64,000 nucleotides of DNA, taken from the NCBI RefSeq assembly GCF_000426285.1, contig NZ_AUFB01000011.1, positions 1 through 64,000 of the forward strand, in the 5' to 3' direction. Position numbers and translations under genes: made by a program. This DNA is from Rhizobium leucaenae USDA 9039 (lineage in GTDB: Bacteria; Pseudomonadota; Alphaproteobacteria; Rhizobiales; Rhizobiaceae). The notes below the pieces were generated by a model. It did not search any database and was not told the DNA's origin. It was given only the letters and a program-made list of their open reading frames with translations. Positions 44,295-53,384 of the stretch are shown piece after piece; positions within the stretch are counted from its first letter, which is position 1, and the number at the start of each line of letters is the position of its first letter.

Positions 44295-45473
44295 CATCGA
44301 CGGAAAGCCGCGCAAGCCGCCTCCCGGCTCGATGCCTTCGCGCATGACGATGTTGCGCAATGGCGGAATGGCTGAAAGGACATGCAGCCCTGCTGCTCGC
44401 AGCATCTGGACGGGCAGGAAATCCGAAAGCAGCGAGCGGTTCAGCAGATCGACGCTCGCCGTCCGGCTGATGATATCGACGCGGCGGCGGCGGTCGAAAC
44501 TGTCGCCGGCAGATGCTGAAATCGGCTGTCCGGTCGGGCTTGCGAGAATTTCGACGAGCGTTAGGATATCGCGCAGGCTAAGGTTCAGCCCTTGCGCGCC
44601 GATCGGCGGGAAAACATGCGCGGCTTCGCCGATCAGCGCGGCCCGACCCTTGCCGAAGCGATAGGCCGTCATGCCGGAGAGCGGCCAGACCTGCACGCTG
44701 TCCTCGACCGTGACCTTGCCGAGCATCGATTGCATGCGCTCCTCGATGAGGCGGCCGAGGTCCTCCAGCGATCTTTCCGAATTGGCGGCCGCTTCCGCCG
44801 GCTTTTGCACCCAGACAAGGCTCGAGCGATTGTCGGGCAGGGGGACCTGGGTGAAGGGCCCGCTTTCGGTGTGGAACTCCGTCGAGATGTTTTGATGCGG
44901 CAGCGAATGCGCAAAGTTCAGCACCGTGGCCGATTGCGGATAGGACCACGTCTTGACCTTGATCCCCACCGTTTCCCGCACCATCGAATTGCGTCCGTCC
45001 GCGCCGACGACGAAAGCCGTTTCAACGATATCGCCGTCTTCGAGAGTGATGGTGACGCCATCGTCGCGGACGGTCACCTCGGAAGCCGCCATCTCGATAA
45101 GCGTGATATTGCCTTCTGCCTTTACGGCTTCGCTGAGAGCGCTTAGCAGTGCGGCGTTCGGAATATTGTAGCCGAATGCGTCGAGGCCGATTTCGGAGGC
45201 GCGGAAGGCCACGGTCGGCGCACGCAGCAGCCGTGTCGTGCCGTCGATGATCTGCATTGTGTTCAGGGGCGCAGTGGAAGGCGCAATCCTATCCCACAGC
45301 GCCAGCCGCTCCAGGAAGCGAATCGACTGGTCCATCAGCGCCGTCGTCCGCCGGTCGGCCTTGTTATGCGGCTGAGCCACGAGGGCAACGGCCCGTCCAC
45401 CGCGCGCTAAGGCGATCGCCGCGATCATGCCCGTGAGACCGCCGCCGATGACGGCTACTTCAACCTGCTTCAT
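44271..45473 (-). CDS. UbiH/UbiF/COQ6-family FAD monooxygenase
   Basis: Flavin hydroxylase of 400 aa, probably hydroxylating the ubiquinone ring. FAD-binding GGGLTG (10-15), the ADGRNS motif (VVGADGRNSMVRE) and GEAAHVFPPIGAQGLNLSLRD, where the usual GDAAH Asp is Glu. UbiH, UbiF and UbiI-type assignments cannot be told apart here. GAGG precedes the ATG at 45473. Divergent from pcs and convergent with the AEC gene. Confidence 0.9.
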   Translation of the reverse strand: MKQVEVAVIGGGLTGMIAAIALARGGRAVALVAQPHNKADRRTTALMDQSIRFLERLALWDRIAPSTAPLNTMQIIDGTTRLLRAPTVAFRASEIGLDAFGYNIPNAALLSALSEAVKAEGNITLIEMAASEVTVRDDGVTITLEDGDIVETAFVVGADGRNSMVRETVGIKVKTWSYPQSATVLNFAHSLPHQNISTEFHTESGPFTQVPLPDNRSSLVWVQKPAEAAANSERSLEDLGRLIEERMQSMLGKVTVEDSVQVWPLSGMTAYRFGKGRAALIGEAAHVFPPIGAQGLNLSLRDILTLVEILASPTGQPISASAGDSFDRRRRVDIISRTASVDLLNRSLLSDFLPVQMLRAAGLHVLSAIPPLRNIVMREGIEPGGGLRGFPSMLREKLRR

Positions 45474-45686
45474 ATCGATGCCTCAATTGTCTTTCTTTCT
45501 GAAAATAGACGCTTAGCCTGTTGAAATCCATGGGATGAAACATCGCAGCGGGTGAAAATGACAGGAACTCGCGCTAGCCTGTGGCACATGGACGTTTTTG
45601 CGCTGGCAGCGCCGCGCAAAGGATGCATATTAGAAAGAAAAATCGCCTGCCGGGGCAGGTGGATAAGCAGGCGAGTATCGGGGCGG

Positions 45687-46412
45687 ATGAAAATCTTCAA
45701 TTATAAGCGGGTGCCTTACGCGGAGATCCGTGCCTTTTCCGTACATATATTAACGGCATCCGGCTCGTTCCTTGCCTTTCTCGGGGTTGTTGCAGCGGCC
45801 GAACATCGCTTCGTCGATATGTTCTGGTGGCTGGGGCTGGCATTGCTTGTGGACGGCATTGACGGGCCGATCGCCCGTAAGGTCAGAGTCAAGGAAGTGT
45901 TGCCGAATTGGTCCGGCGACACACTCGACAACATCATCGACTATGTGACTTATGTGCTTCTGCCCGCCTTCGCGCTCTATGAAAAGGGCATGATCGGTGA
46001 GCCCTGGTCCTTTGTCGCCGCAGGCATGATCGTCGTCTCCAGTGCCATTTATTATGCCGACATGGGCATGAAGACGGAGGAATATTTTTTCTCCGGCTTC
46101 CCGGTCGTTTGGAACATGATCGTCTTTACGCTCTTCGTCATCGACGCCAGCGCGACGACCGCCATGGTGCTGGTCGGCGTTTCGGTTGTTTTGACATTCC
46201 TGCCGATTAATTTCCTGCATCCGGTGCGGGTCAAGCGGCTGCGGCCGCTCAATCTCGGCATATTCCTGCTTTGGTCCGCGCTCGGAATATATTCATTGCT
46301 CATGTATTTCGTCATGCCGCAATGGGCAGTTATCTTGTTTATCGTCAGCGGCATCTATCTTTATTGCATCGGCGCCGTACTGCAGTTTTTCCCGTCCCTC
46401 GGGCGTCAATGA
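45687..46412 (+). CDS. pcs: Phosphatidylcholine synthase
   Basis: Integral membrane enzyme condensing CDP-diacylglycerol with choline to phosphatidylcholine, a membrane lipid typical of rhizobia and needed for symbiosis in some species. It is 241 aa. The CDP-alcohol phosphotransferase motif is DG-x2-AR-x12-G-x3-D-x3-D: Asp59-Gly60, Ala63-Arg64, Gly77, Asp81 and Asp85, with the longer spacer characteristic of Pcs. The frame is open from 45552; ATG 45687 begins the conserved MKIFNYKRVPYAEIRAF. The ribosome site is weak (GGGGCG). Confidence 0.95.
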   Translation: MKIFNYKRVPYAEIRAFSVHILTASGSFLAFLGVVAAAEHRFVDMFWWLGLALLVDGIDGPIARKVRVKEVLPNWSGDTLDNIIDYVTYVLLPAFALYEKGMIGEPWSFVAAGMIVVSSAIYYADMGMKTEEYFFSGFPVVWNMIVFTLFVIDASATTAMVLVGVSVVLTFLPINFLHPVRVKRLRPLNLGIFLLWSALGIYSLLMYFVMPQWAVILFIVSGIYLYCIGAVLQFFPSLGRQ

Positions 46413-46424
46413 GGATTGCGTGTC

Positions 46425-47408
46425 ATGAAGAAGACTAAGGCCATTCACATTCACGAAAATGGCGGTCCGGACGTCATGAAATTCGAGGATGTGGACCTGC
46501 CGTCTCCGGGCGCCGGCGAGGTGCAGATCCGTCATGCTGCGATTGGCCTCAATTTCATAGATGTCTATTTCCGTTCGGGTGTCTACAAGGCGCCCTATTT
46601 TCCTCTGCCGCTCGGCAAGGAAGCGGCGGGCACAATCATTGAAGTCGGGCCTGGCGTAACCGATTTTGCCGTCGGCGATCGCGTCGCCTATGTCGGCAGC
46701 GACGGCGCTTATAGCGTCGCGCGCAACATAGAAACCCGCCATCTGGTCAAGGTGCCTGACGATATCCCGCTCGAAACCGCCGCATCGATGATGCTGAAGG
46801 GGATGACGGCCGAATATTTGCTGAATCGCACCTTTAAGGTCGGCCCCGGAACGACGCTGCTGTTTCATGCCGCTGCCGGCGGCGTCGGGCTGATTGCAGG
46901 CCAATGGGCCAAGGCTCTCGGAGCCGGCACCGTCATCGGCACTGCAGGTTCTGCCGAAAAGGTCAAACTGGCGTTGGCGCATGGCTATGATCACGTCATC
47001 GATTATAGCAGGGAGAGCTTCGCCGATCGTGTCCGAGAGATTACGGGCGGCAAGGGCGTCGACGTCGTTTACGATTCGATCGGCAAGGACACGTTCCCGC
47101 ATTCGCTCGATTGCCTGAAGCCGCGCGGCATGTGGGTCACCTTCGGTCAATCCTCTGGCCCGATCGAGAACTTCAATCTCGCCATCCTCAACCAGAAGGG
47201 TTCGCTTTTCGCGACGCGTCCGAGCCTTTTTGCCTATGTCGGCACACCTGAAGAGTTAAGAGCCAGCGCCAGCGCATTATTTGCTGTTGTGCAAAGCAAC
47301 AAAGTGCGTATCAATATTCATCAGACCTATCCGCTGAGCGATGCAGGGCGCGCGCACACGGATTTGGAAACAAGAAAAACGAGTGGAACTACGCTGCTGA
47401 TCCCATAG
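46425..47408 (+). CDS. NADPH:quinone oxidoreductase (zeta-crystallin/QOR type)
   Basis: Zinc-independent medium-chain dehydrogenase of 327 aa. It begins with the QOR theme KAIHIHENGGPDVMKFEDVDLP, has YFRSGVYKAPYFPLPLGKEAAG and the nucleotide-binding FHAAAGGVGLIAGQWAKALGA, and lacks catalytic zinc cysteines. It reduces quinones with NADPH in the family. ATG 46425 follows GAGGA by nine bases; a TTG at 46416 is in frame. It ends 39 bases before the ABC operon and could be read into it. Confidence 0.93.
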   Translation: MKKTKAIHIHENGGPDVMKFEDVDLPSPGAGEVQIRHAAIGLNFIDVYFRSGVYKAPYFPLPLGKEAAGTIIEVGPGVTDFAVGDRVAYVGSDGAYSVARNIETRHLVKVPDDIPLETAASMMLKGMTAEYLLNRTFKVGPGTTLLFHAAAGGVGLIAGQWAKALGAGTVIGTAGSAEKVKLALAHGYDHVIDYSRESFADRVREITGGKGVDVVYDSIGKDTFPHSLDCLKPRGMWVTFGQSSGPIENFNLAILNQKGSLFATRPSLFAYVGTPEELRASASALFAVVQSNKVRINIHQTYPLSDAGRAHTDLETRKTSGTTLLIP

Positions 47409-47447
47409 ATCCGAAAGGTAGGACGGTGGGAAGGAAATGAGGGGAAC

Positions 47448-49022
47448 GTGTCGTCATTCGATGTACCGGCAACCGGTGCGTTATTGTCGGTTCGCAAGCT
47501 GACGAAGCTGTTCGGTAGCTTTGCTGCCTGCAATGGAATTGATCTGGAAATTCGACCGGGCGAGATTCACGCTCTGCTCGGCGAGAACGGCGCAGGCAAA
47601 TCCACTCTGGTGAAGATGCTGTTCGGTGTTTTGGAGCCGACCGAGGGCGAGATCGCGTGGCAAGACCAACCCGTTTCGATCGGCTCGCCGGGCGAAGCGC
47701 GCAAGCTCGGCATCGGCATGGTGTTTCAGCACTTCTCGTTGTTCGAGGCGCTGACGGTTGCTGAAAACATTGCCCTTTCCCTTGATGACAGTATCCCGAT
47801 CGACAAGATCGCCGAGGAGGCTGCCAGCCTGTCGCAAGCCTATGGCCTGCCGCTCGATCCTTATGCGCATGTCGCCGACCTTTCCGTCGGCGAGCGCCAG
47901 CGCATCGAAATCGTCCGTGCGTTGCTGCAAAATCCGAGACTGATTATCCTAGACGAGCCGACATCGGTGCTGACGCCGCAGGAAGCCGACCGGCTGTTCG
48001 AAACGCTCTTCCGACTCCGGGACGAAGGCCGTTCGGTGCTCTATATCAGCCACCGCCTGGAGGAGGTGCAACGCATCTGCTCCCGCGCCACGGTGCTGCG
48101 CCATGGCAAGGTAACCGGTGCCTGCGACCCGCGGCAGGAAACGCCCGGCTCGCTCGCCCGCATGATGGTCGGCAGCGATGTTGCCAGCGTGCAGCATGAA
48201 GGGCTTGGTAAAAAGGGCGAGATCCAGCTCGAGATCGCCGGCCTTTCCGTGCCTGCGCGCACACCCTTTGCCATGTCGTTGAAGGATGTTTCGCTGCGCG
48301 TGCGCGCAGGCGAGATTCTGGCGATCGCCGGCGTAGCCGGCAACGGGCAGGGGGAGCTGTTCGACATCGTTTCCGGTGAGCACACCGTATCCTCAGACGA
48401 TTTGATTCGGGTGCGCGGCCAGGCGGTCGGCACCAAGGGTATCAACACGCGCCGCCTGCTGGGCGCCGGCTTCGTGCCGGAGGAGCGTCATGGCCATGCG
48501 GCGGTTTCGGGGCTGAAGCTATCGGACAATCTGGTGCTCGCTCGCAGCAAATCGGACCGCCGGGCTTTTCTTGGCGGCGGTTTCCTAAAGGTGATCCGTC
48601 GTGGCGCGGTCAAACAGGCGACCAAGCGCATTTCCGAAGCCATGGACGTGCGCAAGAGCGGCGAAGATCCGGCTGCAGGCTCTCTCTCCGGCGGCAATCT
48701 CCAGAAGTTCATTGTCGGCCGTGAGCTCGACCGGCAGCCGACCGTGCTCGTCGTCAACCAGCCGACCTGGGGTGTCGACGCGGGTGCGGCAAGCCATATC
48801 CGTCAGGCATTGGTCGATCTTGCCCGCAACGGCTCGGCCGTGCTGGTCATCAGTCAGGATCTCGACGAAATATTCGAAGTGGCTACCGACATCGCCGTCA
48901 TTTCCGAAGGGCGACTGTCGCCGGCCTATTCCGCGGGCGAGCTGACGCGGGAAAAGATCGGCCTCCTGATGGGCGGCCTGCATGAATCAAAGACGCATTC
49001 GGAGCCCATGCATGCGCATTGA
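47448..49022 (+). CDS. ABC importer ATPase, BMP/nucleoside type (two NBDs)
   Basis: A 524-aa protein with two fused nucleotide-binding domains, as in sugar and BMP-type importers. NBD1 has Walker A GENGAGKST (44-52), signature LSVGERQRIEI and Walker B IILDEPTS. NBD2 has a degenerate Walker A (GVAGNGQGE) and signature LSGGNLQKFIVGRE, with VVNQPTWGVD. It works with the permeases and BMP-type binding protein downstream, probably for nucleosides or purines. GTG 47448 follows GAGGGGAA. The end overlaps the permease gene by 11 bases. Confidence 0.93.
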   Translation: MSSFDVPATGALLSVRKLTKLFGSFAACNGIDLEIRPGEIHALLGENGAGKSTLVKMLFGVLEPTEGEIAWQDQPVSIGSPGEARKLGIGMVFQHFSLFEALTVAENIALSLDDSIPIDKIAEEAASLSQAYGLPLDPYAHVADLSVGERQRIEIVRALLQNPRLIILDEPTSVLTPQEADRLFETLFRLRDEGRSVLYISHRLEEVQRICSRATVLRHGKVTGACDPRQETPGSLARMMVGSDVASVQHEGLGKKGEIQLEIAGLSVPARTPFAMSLKDVSLRVRAGEILAIAGVAGNGQGELFDIVSGEHTVSSDDLIRVRGQAVGTKGINTRRLLGAGFVPEERHGHAAVSGLKLSDNLVLARSKSDRRAFLGGGFLKVIRRGAVKQATKRISEAMDVRKSGEDPAAGSLSGGNLQKFIVGRELDRQPTVLVVNQPTWGVDAGAASHIRQALVDLARNGSAVLVISQDLDEIFEVATDIAVISEGRLSPAYSAGELTREKIGLLMGGLHESKTHSEPMHAH

Positions 49023-50097
49023 ATTGGAAAGGCGCCCGCAGGCTTCGAAACTGTTCGGCTTCCTGTCGCCGCTGCTTGCTCTTGCGCTGGCGCTGATCGC
49101 GGGCACCATCATGTTCGCCGTACTTGGCAAGGATCCTGTGGAAGCGTTGGATGCTTTCTTCGTTGAGCCTCTGCTGGAAGTCTGGTCTTTGCATGAGCTG
49201 GCGATCAAGGCCGGGCCGCTGATCATGATCGCCGTCGGCCTTTGTGTCTGCTACCGCTCCAATAACTGGAATATCGGCGCCGAAGGCCAGTTCACCATCG
49301 GCGCGGTCGCTGGCTCCTACATTCCGATCGTCTTCACCGACTGGCATTCGCCGATGGTCCTGCCGCTGATGCTCATCGCCGGCGCTGTCGGCGGCGCGCT
49401 CTATGCCGCCATCCCGGCGTTGCTGAAGGCGCATTTCAACACCAATGAGATCCTGACGAGCTTGATGCTCGTCTATATCGCGCAGCTCTACCTGGATTGG
49501 CTCTCACGCGGCCCCTGGCGCGATCCGCAGGGCCATAATTTCCCGCAGAGCATCGATTTTCCGCCGGAGGCGACATTGCCGGCAATCTGGGCGGACTCGG
49601 GCCGGGCGCATTGGGGGATCGTCTTTGCCATCGTCGCGGCGATCCTTGCCTGGTTCATGATGAAATACACGCTGAAAGGCTTTGAGATAACCGTTCTCGG
49701 CCAATCGGAACGGGCAGGGCGCTTCGCCGGCTTTTCTTCGAAGAAAATGGTTTGGTTCGGCTTTCTCTTCTCCGGCGCTCTGGCAGGTCTTGCCGGCATC
49801 TCCGAAGTTTCCGGCTCGATCGGGCATCTGCAGCCGGCGATATCGCCGGGCTATGGGTTTACCGCCATCATCGTTGCCTTCCTGGCGCGTCTCAATCCGC
49901 TCGGCGCGATCCTCTCCGGTTTTGTGCTGGCGCTCACCTATCTCGGCGGCGAGGCCGCGCAATTGTCGCCCGGCATCTCCGCCAAGGCGGCGAGCGTCTT
50001 CCAGGGGCTGCTGCTGTTCTTCGTGCTCTCCTGCGATACGCTGATCAACTATAGGATTCGGCTGGTTTGGTCGCGGGTTCGGGGAGGTGCCGCATGA
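49012..50097 (+). CDS. ABC permease 1 (BMP/nucleoside type)
   Basis: A 361-aa inner-membrane permease of the BPD_transp_2 family with about nine to ten helices. Signatures are NNWNIGAEGQFTIGAVAG, FNTNEILTSLMLVYIA and GYGFTAIIVAFLARLNPLGAI. It pairs with permease 2 to form the membrane channel for the BMP-type importer. ATG 49012, within the end of the ATPase gene, has GGAG seven bases upstream. The stop overlaps the next start (ATGA). Confidence 0.92.
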   Translation: MRIELERRPQASKLFGFLSPLLALALALIAGTIMFAVLGKDPVEALDAFFVEPLLEVWSLHELAIKAGPLIMIAVGLCVCYRSNNWNIGAEGQFTIGAVAGSYIPIVFTDWHSPMVLPLMLIAGAVGGALYAAIPALLKAHFNTNEILTSLMLVYIAQLYLDWLSRGPWRDPQGHNFPQSIDFPPEATLPAIWADSGRAHWGIVFAIVAAILAWFMMKYTLKGFEITVLGQSERAGRFAGFSSKKMVWFGFLFSGALAGLAGISEVSGSIGHLQPAISPGYGFTAIIVAFLARLNPLGAILSGFVLALTYLGGEAAQLSPGISAKAASVFQGLLLFFVLSCDTLINYRIRLVWSRVRGGAA

Positions 50098-51020
50098 CTA
50101 TGAGCGTCTTTGAAGCGATCCTCCTGACCATCATCACGGCTTCGACACCGCTTGTGATTGCCGGACTTGGCGAACTGGTGGTGGAACGCTCCGGCGTGCT
50201 CAACCTCGGCGTCGAAGGCATGATGATCATGGGTGCTGTCGCCGCCTTCGTCGGCGCGCAGATGAGCGGATCGCCCTATGTGGGCCTTATCACCGGCATT
50301 GTCGGCGGCGCGCTGTTTTCTCTGCTGTTTGCATTCCTGACACTGACGCTGGTGACCAATCAGGTGGCGACAGGTCTGGCGCTCACCATCCTTGGCCTCG
50401 GTCTCTCCGGCATGATCGGCGAAGGTTATGTCAGCGTGCCCGGAGTGCAGTTGCGGGAAATCGTCTTTCCGTTCCTCTCCGATATTCCGCTCGTCGGGCC
50501 GGTGCTGTTCAAACAGGACCTGACTTTCTATCTGTCGATCGCATTGCTCATCGGCGTCAATTGGTTCCTTTTCCGCAGCCGGACCGGCCTGAAGTTGCGC
50601 GCCATCGGCGACAGTCACGGCTCGGCGCATGCCCTTGGCATCGACGTCATCCGCACGCGCTATCTCGCCGTGATGTTCGGCGGCGCCTGCGCAGGGCTCG
50701 CCGGCGCGCAATTGTCGCTGGTCTACACGCCGCAATGGGTCGAGAACATGTCGGCCGGCCGCGGCTGGGTGACTCTGGCGCTCGTTGTCTTTGCCTCGTG
50801 GCGACCGATGCGCGTCATGGCCGGCGGCTATCTCTTCGGCGCGGTGACGATCTTGCAGTTTCACGCGCAGGGCTTCGGCGTCGGCATCCCCGCACAATTC
50901 CTGTCGATGTTGCCCTATGCCTCGACTATTGTGGTTCTCGTCATCATCTCTCAAAATCGCCGCGCGACCTTGATCAATACGCCAGCGTCGCTCGGCAAGG
51001 CCTTCGTTCCGGAACGCTAA
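50094..51020 (+). CDS. ABC permease 2 (BMP/nucleoside type)
   Basis: A 308-aa partner permease: TASTPLVIAGLGELVVERSGVLNLGVEGMMIMGA with the ERSGVLNLGVEG motif, and GRGWVTLALVVFASWRP near the end. ATG 50094 overlaps the permease 1 stop, with GGGGAGG before it. The substrate-binding protein gene begins 49 bases downstream, completing the transporter. Confidence 0.92.
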   Translation: MTMSVFEAILLTIITASTPLVIAGLGELVVERSGVLNLGVEGMMIMGAVAAFVGAQMSGSPYVGLITGIVGGALFSLLFAFLTLTLVTNQVATGLALTILGLGLSGMIGEGYVSVPGVQLREIVFPFLSDIPLVGPVLFKQDLTFYLSIALLIGVNWFLFRSRTGLKLRAIGDSHGSAHALGIDVIRTRYLAVMFGGACAGLAGAQLSLVYTPQWVENMSAGRGWVTLALVVFASWRPMRVMAGGYLFGAVTILQFHAQGFGVGIPAQFLSMLPYASTIVVLVIISQNRRATLINTPASLGKAFVPER

Positions 51021-51069
51021 ACACAATAACCGGACGAATTTTTGTAATATCAAACCAGCAGGGGTAACC

Positions 51070-52146
51070 ATGAAAAAACTAGCTCTCGCACTCGCCACCA
51101 CGGCCGCTGCCATAATCGGCTTCGCTGCCGCGGCTGAAGCGGCCCCGACTAAGGTCTGCTTCGTCTACGTCGGCTCGCACACGGACGGCGGTTATTCGCA
51201 GGCGCACGATCTCGGCCGTCAGCAGATCCAGAAGGAGTTCGGCAATAAGATCGATACGCCTTATCTCGAAAATGTTCCGGAAGGCCCGGACGCTGAACGC
51301 GCGATCGAGCGTCTCGCCCGCTCCGGCTGCTCGCTGATCTTCTCCACCTCGTTCGGCTTTATGGATGCGACCGTTAAGGTCGCCGCGAAGTTCCCGAAAG
51401 TGAAGTTCGAGCATGCGACCGGCTTCAAGACAGGCCCGAATCTCGGGACCTACAATTCGCGCTTCTACGAAGGCCGCTATATCCTCGGTCAGATCGCCGC
51501 CAAGATGTCGAAGAATCATGGTGCCGCCTACATCGCTTCCTTCCCAATTCCGGAAGTGGTGATGGGCATCAACTCCTTCGAGCAGGGCGCGCGCTCGGTC
51601 GATCCGAGCTTCAAGCTCAAGGTCATCTGGGTCAATACCTGGTTCGACCCGGGCAAGGAAGCCGACGCGGCCAAGGCGATGGTCGACCAGGGCGTCGACA
51701 TTCTGACGCAGCACACCGACACCACCGCACCGATGCAGGTGGCCGAAGAGCGCGGCATTCATGCCTTCGGCCAGGCGTCCGACATGATTGCTGCCGGTCC
51801 GCATGCGCAGTTGACCGCCGTCGTCGACACTTGGGGCAACTACTACTCCAAGCGCGTCCATGCGCTGCTTGACGGCACTTGGAAGGCCGAGCAGAGCTGG
51901 GACGGCCTGAAGGACGGCATTCTGAAGATGGCGCCCTACACCAACATGCCTGACGACGTGAAGAAGATGGCCGAAGAGACCGAAGCCAAGATCAAGTCCG
52001 GCGAGCTCGCACCCTTCACTGGTCCGATCAACAAGCAGGACGGCACGCCCTGGCTGAAAGCTGGTGAAAAAGCCGATGACGCTACGCTTCTGGGCATGAA
52101 TTTCTATATCGAAGGCGTCGACGACAAGCTGCCGGCTTCTAAGTGA
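51070..52146 (+). CDS. BMP-family periplasmic binding protein
   Basis: A 358-aa solute-binding protein with a signal peptide (MKKLALALATTAAAIIGFAAAAEA, cleavage after AEA) and the PnrA/BMP fold: KVCFVYVGSHTDGGYSQAHDLGRQ, FSTSFGFMDATVKVAAKFP, FEHATGFKT and GRYILGQIAAKMSK. Homologues bind purine nucleosides or purines. AGGGGTAACC precedes the ATG. An intrinsic terminator follows, ending this operon. Confidence 0.93.
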   Translation: MKKLALALATTAAAIIGFAAAAEAAPTKVCFVYVGSHTDGGYSQAHDLGRQQIQKEFGNKIDTPYLENVPEGPDAERAIERLARSGCSLIFSTSFGFMDATVKVAAKFPKVKFEHATGFKTGPNLGTYNSRFYEGRYILGQIAAKMSKNHGAAYIASFPIPEVVMGINSFEQGARSVDPSFKLKVIWVNTWFDPGKEADAAKAMVDQGVDILTQHTDTTAPMQVAEERGIHAFGQASDMIAAGPHAQLTAVVDTWGNYYSKRVHALLDGTWKAEQSWDGLKDGILKMAPYTNMPDDVKKMAEETEAKIKSGELAPFTGPINKQDGTPWLKAGEKADDATLLGMNFYIEGVDDKLPASK

Positions 52147-52170
52147 TCTCGGCCAAATCGGCAAGGTTGA

Positions 52171-52197
52171 AAAAGGGCGTCTCGAGCGCCCTTTTTT
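52171..52197 (+). terminator. Intrinsic terminator after the BMP operon
   Basis: AAAAGGGCG (52171-52179) pairs with CGCCCTTTT (52187-52195) across a seven-base loop, then T continues to 52197. Confidence 0.9.
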
Positions 52198-52222
52198 GTT
52201 GCGCTGCATCATCGAATGTCGA

Positions 52223-52246
52223 TTTACAAAAGTATTACTATATGAT
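52223..52246 (+). promoter_or_regulatory. Candidate FadR-type operator and -10 before ytfQ
   Basis: AAGTATTACTA (52231-52241) fits the GT-N3-AC core of FadR-subfamily GntR operators, and TATGAT directly follows (52241-52246) as a possible -10. The regulator gene at the operon end is the candidate binder. No good -35 at standard spacing. Confidence 0.4.
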
Positions 52247-52290
52247 TTTTTGACTGCGGGCCTGAGGAGATAGGCCATTGGGAGATAATC

Positions 52291-53253
52291 ATGAAATTTA
52301 AGACCGCACTCGTTAGTGCTACGATTCTTGCTGCCTGCATGTTTACGTCGGCATCGGCAAAGCAGCTTGTCGTCGGCTTCTCGCAAATCGGTTCGGAGTC
52401 GGGCTGGCGCGCGGCTGAGACGACGCTGACCAAGCAGGAAGCTTCAAAGCGCGGCATCGACCTGAAGTTTGCCGATGCTCAGCAGAAGCAGGAAAACCAG
52501 ATCAAGGCGATCCGGTCCTTTATCGCGCAGGGCGTCGATGCGATCCTGCTGGCACCCGTCGTCGAAACCGGATGGGATTCCGTCCTGAAGGAAGCCAAGG
52601 AAGCGAAGATCCCGGTCATTCTGCTTGACCGCACGGTCAACGCGCCGAAAGACCTTTATCTGACCGCTGTCACGTCCGACTTGGTTCATGAGGGCAAGGT
52701 TGCCGGCGACTGGCTTGTAAAGACAGTCGGCGACAAGAAGTGCAATATCGTCGAGTTGCAGGGCACGACCGGCTCCTCGCCGGCTATTGGCCGCAAGAAG
52801 GGCTTCGAGGAAGCCATCAAGAGCCACGATAACCTGAAGATCGTTCGCAGCCAGACCGGCGACTTCACACGCGCCAAGGGCAAGGAAGTCATGGAAAGCT
52901 TCCTGAAGGCGGAGAACGGCGGCAAGGACATCTGCGCGCTCTATGCTCATAATGACGATATGGCCGTCGGCGCCATCCAGGCGATCAAGGAAGCCGGCCT
53001 GAAGCCCGGCAAGGACATCCTGACCGTATCCATCGATTCAGTTCCGGATCTCTTCAAGGCCATGGCTGCCGGCGAAGCGAATGCGACCGTGGAGCTGACG
53101 CCGAACATGGCTGGTCCGGCCTTCGATGCGCTCGATGCCTACCTGAAGACCAAGAAAGAGCCGCCGAAGTGGATCCAGACGGAATCCAAGCTCTATACCC
53201 AGGCTGATGATCCGCAGAAGGTCTACGAGCAGAAGAAGGACCTCGGCTATTAA
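52291..53253 (+). CDS. ytfQ: Sugar ABC importer, periplasmic binding protein (YtfQ type)
   Basis: A 320-aa type I periplasmic binding protein with signal peptide (ATILAACMFTSASA, cleavage before KQLVVGF). GSESGWRAAETTLTKQEASKRG and KQENQIKAIRSFIAQGVDAILLAPV match YtfQ, which in E. coli binds galactofuranose. The sugar is not proven here. GGGAGA precedes the ATG. The set ytfQ-ytfR-ytfT-yjfF is complete. Confidence 0.9.
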   Translation: MKFKTALVSATILAACMFTSASAKQLVVGFSQIGSESGWRAAETTLTKQEASKRGIDLKFADAQQKQENQIKAIRSFIAQGVDAILLAPVVETGWDSVLKEAKEAKIPVILLDRTVNAPKDLYLTAVTSDLVHEGKVAGDWLVKTVGDKKCNIVELQGTTGSSPAIGRKKGFEEAIKSHDNLKIVRSQTGDFTRAKGKEVMESFLKAENGGKDICALYAHNDDMAVGAIQAIKEAGLKPGKDILTVSIDSVPDLFKAMAAGEANATVELTPNMAGPAFDALDAYLKTKKEPPKWIQTESKLYTQADDPQKVYEQKKDLGY

Positions 53254-53384
53254 GATGAAAGCCTGTCGCACCGGATCGGCAATGCCGTCCCGGTGCGATA
53301 TCCTGTGCAAGATGCCGGCGCATCCACCGAATGCGCCGGCTATCGCTTTCGCAATTTGATTCATTCCAAGGAAATTCGCGCTTC